Source: Spirochaetaceae bacterium (lineage in GTDB: Bacteria; Spirochaetota; Spirochaetia; Treponematales; Rectinemataceae). From it: a stretch of DNA of 11,371 nucleotides. How positions within the stretch are numbered: position 1 is the first letter of the stretch; each line of letters begins with the position of its first letter. The translations under genes were made by a program, and so were the position numbers. Below the pieces are notes generated by a model, which had not been told where the DNA came from, ran no database searches, and saw only the letters and a program-made list of their open reading frames with translations. Positions 1 to 5,971 of this stretch are shown piece after piece. Location of the stretch: positions 1 to 11,371 of the forward strand of contig DMNL01000025.1 of the NCBI GenBank assembly GCA_003452735.1, read 5' to 3'.

Positions 1-82
1 TCTTCCCTACTTTATGCTTCAACTTTTTATACAAGGTTCGTAGCAGTAATGTCTCTTTTTGTAGACGGATAAACTGTGCCAT
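1..82 (-). CDS. Possible 5' end of a leftward gene, cut by the window edge
   Basis: An ATG at 82 opens a reading frame that stays open to the window edge (27 codons). It encodes a basic, leucine-rich start (MAQFIRLQKETLLLRTLYKK, then LKHKVGK). I do not recognise the protein. A TATAAT box on the same strand at 163-168 supports leftward transcription. Against it, no Shine-Dalgarno lies next to this ATG. The good GAGGG at 107-111 is spaced for a different ATG at 98, whose frame ends after 23 codons. The open frame could be chance in an AT-rich spacer. Sequence to the left would settle it. Confidence 0.35.
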   Translation of the reverse strand, partial: MAQFIRLQKETLLLRTLYKKLKHKVGK

Positions 83-145
83 TGTTATTAAATATCATAC
101 ACTTATCCCTCAATACCTTCCCTTTTATTTCATCTTGCAAATTTC

Positions 146-155
146 TATTCGAATA
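146..155. promoter_or_regulatory. 10-bp palindrome upstream of the sigma-54 promoter
   Basis: TATTCGAATA is a perfect palindrome about 50 bp upstream of the -24 element. A CTATTC at 145-150 is also repeated inverted as GAATAG at 181-186. Activators of sigma-54 promoters, or repressors of the leftward promoter, often bind such sites. Short AT-rich palindromes also arise by chance, so this is only a candidate operator. Confidence 0.2.
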
Positions 156-162
156 TACCTTT

Positions 163-168
163 ATTATA
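163..168 (-). promoter_or_regulatory. Leftward sigma-70-type -10 box (TATAAT)
   Basis: The minus strand reads TATAAT exactly here, with transcription expected to start near 156. The matching -35 position (about 186-191) carries only a poor hexamer. If real, it transcribes the possible gene leaving the window on the left and makes 83-204 a two-way control region. Confidence 0.35.
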
Positions 169-204
169 GATAAAAATAGAGAATAGTCTGCTTTCGATGC
201 AATT

Positions 205-221
205 TTGGCACGATATTTGCA
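205..221 (+). promoter_or_regulatory. Sigma-54 (RpoN) -24/-12 promoter of the sigma factor gene
   Basis: The sequence TTGGCACGATATTTGCA matches the sigma-54 consensus YTGGCACG-N4-TTGCW at every specified base. The GG is at 207-208 and the GC at 219-220, with exactly 10 nt between them, as required. The predicted start of transcription is near 231-232. That gives a leader of about 28 nt containing the GGAGG at 248-252, followed by the ATG at 260. Sigma-54 promoters need an ATP-dependent enhancer-binding protein, so transcription of the sigma gene would be switched by such an activator. No convincing sigma-70 -35/-10 pair was seen just upstream on this strand. Confidence 0.85.
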
Positions 222-259
222 TCTAATTTTACAGAAGAATCATTTTTGGAGGAATATTC

Positions 260-1081
260 ATGACCATTGCCGACAACGACGAAAACCTCGAGCTTTACTT
301 TGAATCGATAAGAAAAATTCCCTTGGTAACCCGACAGGAAGAAGCAGTATTAGCTGGAAAAATAGCTAAAGGAGATAAACAGGCCCTAGATAGGCTTGTC
401 GAAGGGAACCTTCGTCTAGTGGTACGAATTGCCAAATCTATGTGGTCTCCGCCGCATTCGCTCATGGATCTTATACAAGAAGGCAATATAGGGCTTGTAA
501 AGGCCGCTGAGCGCTTTGACCCATCGAAAAATGTTAAATTTTCTACTTATGCCGTCTGGTGGATTCGCCAAGCTATATCGCGTTCGCTAGTAAATACCGG
601 CCGACATATTCGTTTGCCACATAGAAAAGAAAACGCCCTTAGGCGTCTATCAGCCATTCAAATGCGTGCGAGCCTTGAACTATCGAGATATCCTTCCGAA
701 AAGGAATTAGCAAGCGAGACGGGCTGGAAAGAGACTGAGATCGCCGCAATACTAAACATGGGAGACCAGCCTGTATCTCTTGATCAGACAAACAATGATG
801 AGCTCTCAATTCTCGATGTATACGAGGACTGGCGATATAACCCTGAACTCGAAATAGAAAAGTCGAGCCGCACATGGCAAAGCTCTTGGCTTTTATCTAC
901 CCTTCCCGAGCGAGAGCAAGAAGTAATTTCGAAACGCTTTGGCCTCGGCTGTAGTCGCGAACAATCGCTCAAGGCTGTAGGTTCTATTGTAGGATGTTCC
1001 GCAGAAACGGTACGACATATAGAAAAGAGGGCTCTTGAATCTCTAAGGCATACTGCACTTCAAGTCGGATTAACCGCTTGA
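260..1081 (+). CDS. Group-2 (RpoS/RpoD-like) RNA polymerase sigma factor
   Basis: This 273-residue sigma-70-family protein directs core RNA polymerase to a set of promoters. Region 1.2 covers about residues 5-40. Region 2 covers about 44-115 and includes DLIQEGNIGL and FSTYAVWWIRQAISRS, with promoter-melting Trp100-Trp101. Region 3 runs from about 116 to 185 and region 4 from about 208 to 268. There is no region 1.1 and the length is half that of a primary RpoD, so it is an alternative group-2 factor. By eye, the -35 recognition helix reads SAETVRHIE where RpoD has TRERIRQIE, which suggests changed promoter preference. The ATG at 260 has GGAGG 7 nt upstream and sits behind a sigma-54 promoter, as rpoS does in Borrelia. 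The next gene starts 31 nt later with no terminator between, so they are probably co-transcribed. Family assignment is secure; rpoS orthology is inferred. Confidence 0.93.
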   Translation: MTIADNDENLELYFESIRKIPLVTRQEEAVLAGKIAKGDKQALDRLVEGNLRLVVRIAKSMWSPPHSLMDLIQEGNIGLVKAAERFDPSKNVKFSTYAVWWIRQAISRSLVNTGRHIRLPHRKENALRRLSAIQMRASLELSRYPSEKELASETGWKETEIAAILNMGDQPVSLDQTNNDELSILDVYEDWRYNPELEIEKSSRTWQSSWLLSTLPEREQEVISKRFGLGCSREQSLKAVGSIVGCSAETVRHIEKRALESLRHTALQVGLTA

Positions 1082-1104
1082 TAAACCATTCTGTCCAAGG
1101 TACG

Positions 1105-1116
1105 ATGATGGCGTGA
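1105..1116 (+). other. Possible three-codon leader ORF overlapping the next start
   Basis: AAGG at 1097-1100 is well spaced for ATG codons at 1105 and 1108, not for the GTG at 1113 that opens the deacetylase gene. Both ATGs read into TGA at 1114-1116 (Met-Met-Ala-stop), and this TGA overlaps the GTG as GTGA. Ribosomes could initiate here, stop at once and restart on the GTG, which would couple and limit translation. It may also be coincidence, with the GTG using the AAGG at a 12-nt spacing. Confidence 0.25.
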
Positions 1117-2177
1117 GGAAAAAGCGCACTCATAAGGGCTCTTACTATGCAATATTGCTTTCTAGCGCTGCTTTTTTGGCAATCGCCGCCCTAATAATAG
1201 TGAATTCTATTAATTCAAAAGACACGTTCAGCAGGACCAAGGATGTCCCCTATGGAACACCAGAATATGTAATTGAGCTACCTCCTGGATACGAAGATCT
1301 AGCGGTCATTCCACCCGAAGAAAGGAAAGACAAAACTTCGATCTCCAAAAGGACAGCATCAGATTTAGACATCCAGGCTGGAGCCGAAGAAGAAATCAAG
1401 AAAGCTGGAAGCGAAAAGCTTGAACCTTATAGTTCTGCTGGTCCACCATCAGCCCTTCCAGGGAGTGTAGCTCAGCCTACGCTCATCATTGTAATCGACG
1501 ATGTTGGTTATAATAACGGAGAACTAAATGCCTTTCTCCAACTTCCCTTTCCGATTACTCTAGCCGTTCTCCCTCAGCTTCCACATAGCAACGATTCTGT
1601 GGCGGCAATACACCAGGCTGGAAAAGAGCTAATACTCCATCAGCCTATGGAGGCTTTAGGAGGCAATGACCCAGGCCCTCATGCTGTCTATTGTTCAATG
1701 GATGAAGCAACCATAGAAAAGACTGTAGCCGAAAATATCGATAGCTTTCCATATCCTCCTGCAGGCATGAACAATCATATGGGCTCTGCTGTAACTCGCG
1801 ATTCAAATTGTATGATTCCAATTCTGAAGCTTACGAAGGAACGTGGCATATATTATCTTAATTCTCTCACAGCTCCTGGAACTGTGTGTGCAGAGTTGAG
1901 CCAAAAAATAGGAACGCAATATATGGAGCGCGATGTGTTTCTCGATAATAATAGCGACCGTGAATCAATTCTTGCTGCAATAGAAGAAGGAAAGCAGATT
2001 GCTCGGCAAAAGGGCGCGGCAGTAATGATTGGCCATGTATGGTCGTCCAAGCTAGCATCTACACTGATGGAGATCTATCCTGAACTTGTGGAACAAGGCT
2101 ATTCGCTCTCTACTATCAGCCAATACATGAAGATCCAAGCAAAAGAGAATTTAGTCAATGAAAATTTTGGGGATTGA
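1113..2177 (+). CDS. Membrane-anchored divergent polysaccharide deacetylase (YibQ-like)
   Basis: The protein belongs to the divergent polysaccharide deacetylase family (Pfam Polysacc_deac_2, PF04748), a NodB-like fold probably acting on envelope glycans; the substrate is unknown. Residues 2-8 are basic, and about 11-31 form one hydrophobic segment, giving an N-in anchor or uncleaved signal. Residues 40-120 are a charged, low-complexity linker. The catalytic domain fills about 121-345, with IVIDDVG (126-132), LPHS (156-159), LHQPME (175-180), NNHMGS (220-225), RDVFLDN (273-279) and IGH (306-308). These are the family's usual conserved Asp, His and Asn positions, so it should be active. The start is GTG; no other in-frame start fits better, though its Shine-Dalgarno is 12 nt away. 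The gene follows the sigma factor by 31 nt and overlaps tsaD by 20 nt, consistent with one transcript. Function beyond the family is not established. Confidence 0.85.
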   Translation: MRKKRTHKGSYYAILLSSAAFLAIAALIIVNSINSKDTFSRTKDVPYGTPEYVIELPPGYEDLAVIPPEERKDKTSISKRTASDLDIQAGAEEEIKKAGSEKLEPYSSAGPPSALPGSVAQPTLIIVIDDVGYNNGELNAFLQLPFPITLAVLPQLPHSNDSVAAIHQAGKELILHQPMEALGGNDPGPHAVYCSMDEATIEKTVAENIDSFPYPPAGMNNHMGSAVTRDSNCMIPILKLTKERGIYYLNSLTAPGTVCAELSQKIGTQYMERDVFLDNNSDRESILAAIEEGKQIARQKGAAVMIGHVWSSKLASTLMEIYPELVEQGYSLSTISQYMKIQAKENLVNENFGD

Positions 2178-3177
2178 GACTTCCTGCGATGAATGCGCCG
2201 CTGCAATTGTGGAAGACGGACGACATATTCTTTCCAATGTAATCATGACTCAAATTCCACTCCATGAGCGATACCAGGGTGTCGTACCAGAAATTGCCAG
2301 CAGGGCACACATCGAATGGATCACAGGCGTGGTTAAGCGCGCTCTATTCGAGGCCGGAATCGAACCATCTTCTATAGAAGGCGTAGCAGCAACCGCTATG
2401 CCTGGTCTTATAGGTTCTCTTGCTGTCGGATTGTCCTTTGCAAAAGCCCTCGCCTGGTCTATGAAGCTTCCATTCAAGGGCGTAAATCATATGCTTGCTC
2501 ATCTCTATGCTCCTCAGCTGATCGAACCTATCGACTATCCGTTTCTTGGGCTACTTGTGTCGGGCGGGCATACGATTCTCTGCCGTGCAGAAGATTTCAA
2601 TAGAATTGAGGTGCTTGGAAGGACAATTGACGATGCAGCAGGCGAGGCCTTCGATAAAGTCGCTAAGTACTATGGCTTTGGTTACCCAGGCGGTGCTGCA
2701 ATTGATAATCTTGCGGAGAAAGGCGATGAAAAAGCCTTCAAATTCCCCATGCCATCTCTGCATAAAGGAGAGCATCGTTATGATGTTTCCTATTCGGGGC
2801 TTAAGACGGCAGTCATCTATCACCTTTCTTCATATCTAAGGCCTGGGGCAGAGGTTACGCCAGAAAATATAGCTGCAAGTTTTAGAAAAACAGCAATAGA
2901 TATACTACTATCCCGCCTCTATCGTGCAGTACAGGATACAGGTATCAATACAGTTGTTGTGGGTGGCGGTGTTGCAGCTAATGCATACCTGAGACGAAAA
3001 CTCGAAGTAAAGCAAGATCTATATGTGTATTTCCCTCCTATTTCGCTCTGCGGAGATAATGGAGCCATGGTTGCTGGTATTGCATGGCATTATTTTCAGC
3101 GAGGCGAGACAGACATCTGGAATTTAGCTCCAAATTCTCGTTTTGCAGATTTCAAGTGGCATCAGGAGGACGGTTGA
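2158..3177 (+). CDS. tsaD: tRNA N6-adenosine threonylcarbamoyltransferase TsaD
   Basis: TsaD (Kae1/Gcp/YgjD) transfers the threonylcarbamoyl group from threonylcarbamoyl-AMP to A37 of tRNAs that read ANN codons, forming t6A. It works in the cytoplasm with TsaB and TsaE, neither of which is in this window. The 339 residues match the usual length. The N-terminal GIETSCDE (5-12) is the ASKHA-fold signature. Metal ligands are His111 and His115 in NHMLAH and Asp300 in CGDNGAMVAG. SGGHT (135-139), the GRTIDDAAGEAFDK stretch (154-167) and VVVGGGVAANAYLR (266-279) are also typical. The ATG lies inside the end of the deacetylase gene (20-nt overlap) with only a weak AGAG upstream, so translation is probably coupled. 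Its stop overlaps the next start as TGATG. A t6A enzyme is near-universally needed, so it is unlikely to depend on the distant sigma-54 promoter alone. Confidence 0.97.
   Translation: MKILGIETSCDECAAAIVEDGRHILSNVIMTQIPLHERYQGVVPEIASRAHIEWITGVVKRALFEAGIEPSSIEGVAATAMPGLIGSLAVGLSFAKALAWSMKLPFKGVNHMLAHLYAPQLIEPIDYPFLGLLVSGGHTILCRAEDFNRIEVLGRTIDDAAGEAFDKVAKYYGFGYPGGAAIDNLAEKGDEKAFKFPMPSLHKGEHRYDVSYSGLKTAVIYHLSSYLRPGAEVTPENIAASFRKTAIDILLSRLYRAVQDTGINTVVVGGGVAANAYLRRKLEVKQDLYVYFPPISLCGDNGAMVAGIAWHYFQRGETDIWNLAPNSRFADFKWHQEDG
3164..3170 (+). promoter_or_regulatory. Strong ribosome binding site deciding the M29 peptidase start
   Basis: AGGAGGA lies 6 nt before the ATG at 3177. It rules out the longer frame from an ATG at 3084, whose 31 extra residues would be read out of frame from the conserved 3' end of tsaD. 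Confidence 0.85.
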
Positions 3178-4274
3178 TGTATACCCTCACGGAGGTTGCG
3201 CAAGTTGCACTTACTCAGTGTCTCGATGTAAAAGAATCAGAAAGGCTTTTGATTGTTTCCAACCCTGAGACTGAACAGGAAGAGATTGCAAAAGCTTTTG
3301 CAAAACAAGCTTCCGCAATGGGAGCAAAAGTACGATTTTTACTTCAGCCAGTCAAAACCCAAAAAGATTTTGCGGAAGATGAGGTGATCGGTGCAATAGA
3401 AGAAAGCCCAAATGTGGTACTATCTATTTCGACTGAAAAACTAGGTAAAGATAAGGCAAGGCTTGCATCGCCTCTCTTGGCTCCCAATGGCCGCTCTTAT
3501 GACCACATATTCGATTATCTCTTGCATGGTGTAAAGGCGATGCGCGCAGTCTGGACACCAGGGATTACGAAGGACATATTTCTGAGAACTGTTCCGGTAG
3601 ATTATGAAGTAATGCGCAGAAGCGCAGCACTACTCGCAAGTTTTCTCGATCAAGCAAGTACGGTCCTTGTTCGGAGCCCTAGTGGCACCGATATTGTATT
3701 TTCGATACTCGGGCGCAAGGCAATGTTGGATGACGGGGATTTTCGATATCCAGGCAAAGGTGGGAATCTGCCTGCAGGTGAGGTTTTTATTTCTCCGGCT
3801 TTGAAATCGGCAGAAGGCACGATTGTGTTCGATGGGTCTATTTCGGATATAGAGAGAGATATTGTCATTGAGGAGCCCATTGTTTGCACTGTACGAGGCG
3901 GTTATGTTATCGGCATCGAAGGCGGAAACGAAGCGAAAAGACTAGATACCGCTCTGATACAAGGGCTTTCTATGGCTTCCGACCTTGTAAGCGAGCAAGG
4001 AATGTCTCCAGAGATGGCGCTCGCATACGGTACAAATGCTCGCCATCTAGGAGAATTTGGCATTGGGCTCAACCCAGCTGCTCATATTTCGGGCAATATG
4101 TTGGAAGATGAGAAAATAATGGGTACAATTCATTTTGCAATCGGATCGAACTATGACGAAGATGCGCCAGCCCTTATTCACCTAGATGGACTTGTAAGAT
4201 TCCCTACAGTGGTGCTCCTAATGCCTACTGGTGAAGAAATCGCTATCATGGAGCAAGGTGTTCTAGCCTTGTAA
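3177..4274 (+). CDS. M29-family metallo-aminopeptidase
   Basis: This 365-residue protein belongs to the M29 aminopeptidase family (Thermus aminopeptidase T, AmpS, PepS), two-metal exopeptidases that release N-terminal amino acids from peptides in the cytoplasm. All five expected metal ligands are visible: Glu202 in NLPAGEVF, Glu293 in LGEFGIGLNP, His319 in GTIHFAIG, and His335 and Asp337 in IHLDG. It therefore looks catalytically intact. No signal peptide is present. At 365 residues it is slightly shorter than the roughly 400-residue founders, with the difference probably in the N-terminal half. Its ATG shares a base with the tsaD stop (TGATG) behind a strong AGGAGGA, so the two are co-translated. 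The last residues (GVLAL) end the frame, and 90 nt separate it from lysS. The family call is firm; substrate preference cannot be read from the sequence. Confidence 0.88.
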   Translation: MYTLTEVAQVALTQCLDVKESERLLIVSNPETEQEEIAKAFAKQASAMGAKVRFLLQPVKTQKDFAEDEVIGAIEESPNVVLSISTEKLGKDKARLASPLLAPNGRSYDHIFDYLLHGVKAMRAVWTPGITKDIFLRTVPVDYEVMRRSAALLASFLDQASTVLVRSPSGTDIVFSILGRKAMLDDGDFRYPGKGGNLPAGEVFISPALKSAEGTIVFDGSISDIERDIVIEEPIVCTVRGGYVIGIEGGNEAKRLDTALIQGLSMASDLVSEQGMSPEMALAYGTNARHLGEFGIGLNPAAHISGNMLEDEKIMGTIHFAIGSNYDEDAPALIHLDGLVRFPTVVLLMPTGEEIAIMEQGVLAL

Positions 4275-4328
4275 GCCCTGTTCATTGGAATATGAGCTCT
4301 ACTAAGGCTTCGAATTGGCTTCCGCTAT

Positions 4329-4356
4329 TCTACAAAAACGTAAATATAGTTATACT
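4329..4356 (+). promoter_or_regulatory. Candidate lysS promoter with almost no leader
   Basis: TCTACA (4329-4334, four of six matches to TTGACA) and TATACT (4351-4356, five of six to TATAAT) are separated by 16 nt. The expected start of transcription, about 7 nt past the -10 box, is at 4363-4364, one or two bases before the lysS ATG at 4365. A second -10-like box, TATAGT, directly precedes it at 4345-4350. No Shine-Dalgarno lies upstream of the ATG, which fits a leaderless message. Confidence 0.4.
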
Positions 4357-4364
4357 TCCACAAT

Positions 4365-5951
4365 ATGGAACAGAACAAATCTATTCACTGGGCTGATCAA
4401 ACAGCTGAAAAAATTATGGATACATGGGGCGAAAAGGACCTATATACCTGCGCATCGGGAATTACTCCATCTGGAACTGTCCATGTTGGAAATTTTCGTG
4501 AAATGATATCGGTAGAGCTTGTAGTCCGAGCACTTAGAGATAGAGGCAAAAATGTCAGATTCATCTACAGCTGGGATGACTACGATGTCTTCCGCAAAGT
4601 ACCTCTCAATATGCCAAATCCCGAATTATTAGAAAAATACCTAAGATTTCCGATAACCATGGTGCCAGACCCCTGGGGTCGCGATGAATCCTATGCTCGA
4701 CACCATGAGGTCGATGTAGAGAAAGTACTACCCGAAGTAGGAATCTATCCTGAATTCATATACCAAGCTCAACGATATCGCTCGGGCGTATATGCATCCA
4801 GCATGCGCCGTGCTCTTGAGATGCGCGAACACCTAAAGACAATCCTAGACAAATATCGCGATGAAGATCATAAGATTCAGGGCGAATGGTGGCCTGTTTC
4901 AGTGTTCTGCTCGAACTGCAACCGCGATACCACCGAGATCGATGAATGGGACGGCGAATGGGGCTTGAGCTACCATTGTGAAACCTGCGGTTTCAAAGAA
5001 AAAGGCGACCTACGAACGCTAAAGGGAGCTAAGCTTGTGTGGCGCGTCGATTGGCCTATGCGTTGGGCTTACGAAAAGGTCGATTTTGAGCCTGCTGGCA
5101 AGGATCATCATTCTCAAGGAGGTTCTTTCGATACCTCGAAGCATGTGGTCGAAGAAGTCTATGGCAGAAAGCCACCGGTGACCTTCCGCTATGATTTTAT
5201 CGGTATTAAGGGCTCGCCTGGCAAAATGTCCTCTTCAAAGGGCAAGGTTGTCGATCTTCAGGACCTATTGCGGGTATATCAGCCAGAAATAGTGCGCTAT
5301 CTCTTTGCTGGAACTCGCCCAAATACAGAGTTTGTAATAAGTTTCGATCTCGATGTAATTAAGATCTACGAGGATTACGATAGAACAGAGCGCATTTATT
5401 GGGGAGTTGAAAAAGCGAAGAACAAAGAAGTCGAAGCGCTCGAACGCCGCATCTATGAGCTGTCTCAGGTAGGCAAAACTCCAGAAGAAATGCCCTATCA
5501 AGTACCATTTCGGCATCTATGCAATCTCTTGCAGATTCATCTAGGAAACATCGATGCTGTGCTATCGCTTCTTCCTGGATTAAAGCCTTCGCAAGAAGCA
5601 CGCGTTAGACGAAGGGCTCAATGCGCTTGGTATTGGATAACCGAATGCGCACCTGAAGACTTCAGATTCTTCCTGCGCAAGCCTGGTGAACTCGCTTCTC
5701 TTCCCGAGGCAGAGACGAATGCATTGCGGTGCTTGCGGGACGAGGTTATAGAAAGGCTCGATGCCTATGATTCCGAAAACGAGATAGCTGAGGCAATTTA
5801 TGCCGTGGCTCAAGCTAGCAATATAGAACCTAAAAAGCTGTTTATTGCAGCATATCAGGCTCTCATAGGCAAAGATCAAGGACCAAGGCTCGCAGGCTTC
5901 CTCAGAACCCTGGGAAAAGAAAAGGTTTTATCGATTCTAAAGCCCTATTGA
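4365..5951 (+). CDS. lysS: Lysyl-tRNA synthetase, class I
   Basis: The enzyme charges tRNA-Lys with lysine at the cost of ATP. It is the class I form found in archaea, spirochaetes and some alphaproteobacteria, unrelated in fold to the class II LysRS of most bacteria. The 528 residues match the family. The Rossmann core has the HIGH-type motif HVGN (40-43) within ASGITPSGTVHVGNFRE, and the KMSKS-type motif KMSSS (287-291) followed by KGK. A zinc knuckle is formed by Cys182-x2-Cys185 and Cys205-x2-Cys208. AGKDHHSQGGSFDTSK (244-259) is also characteristic, and the rest is the C-terminal anticodon-binding helical domain. The frame has a TAG just upstream at 4347-4349 and no alternative start between, so the ATG at 4365 is fixed despite lacking a Shine-Dalgarno. 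It follows the M29 gene by 90 nt and converges on the M3 peptidase gene 15 nt away. No T-box or other riboswitch fits in the leader. Confidence 0.97.
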   Translation: MEQNKSIHWADQTAEKIMDTWGEKDLYTCASGITPSGTVHVGNFREMISVELVVRALRDRGKNVRFIYSWDDYDVFRKVPLNMPNPELLEKYLRFPITMVPDPWGRDESYARHHEVDVEKVLPEVGIYPEFIYQAQRYRSGVYASSMRRALEMREHLKTILDKYRDEDHKIQGEWWPVSVFCSNCNRDTTEIDEWDGEWGLSYHCETCGFKEKGDLRTLKGAKLVWRVDWPMRWAYEKVDFEPAGKDHHSQGGSFDTSKHVVEEVYGRKPPVTFRYDFIGIKGSPGKMSSSKGKVVDLQDLLRVYQPEIVRYLFAGTRPNTEFVISFDLDVIKIYEDYDRTERIYWGVEKAKNKEVEALERRIYELSQVGKTPEEMPYQVPFRHLCNLLQIHLGNIDAVLSLLPGLKPSQEARVRRRAQCAWYWITECAPEDFRFFLRKPGELASLPEAETNALRCLRDEVIERLDAYDSENEIAEAIYAVAQASNIEPKKLFIAAYQALIGKDQGPRLAGFLRTLGKEKVLSILKPY

Positions 5952-5971
5952 TAGTCTAGCGGAAGGCTATC
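5950..5971. repeat. Hairpin between the convergent lysS and M3 peptidase genes
   Basis: GATAGTC (5950-5956) can pair with GGCTATC (5965-5971), including one G-T pair, around an 8-nt loop. It covers the last two bases of the lysS stop and the whole stop codon of the M3 gene. Neither strand has a T-run after it, so it is not a standard intrinsic terminator. It could still protect 3' ends or pause polymerase. Confidence 0.25.

Noticed and set aside
2546..2839. 97-codon open frame on the plus strand within tsaD
   Set aside because: It has no ribosome binding site and no family resemblance, and lies wholly inside the conserved tsaD frame.
3084..3176. 31-residue N-terminal extension of the M29 peptidase from an ATG at 3084
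   Set aside because: It overlaps the conserved end of tsaD in another frame, and the strong AGGAGGA points to the ATG at 3177.
3683..3697. Sigma-54-like TGGCAC with a TTGT at the right spacing
   Set aside because: The -12 element is TTGT not TTGC, and it sits deep inside the M29 gene with no gene start downstream.
4273..4310. Possible hairpin AAGCC/GGCTT between the M29 gene and lysS
   Set aside because: A 5-bp stem with a loop of nearly 30 nt and no T-run is not a credible terminator or riboswitch.
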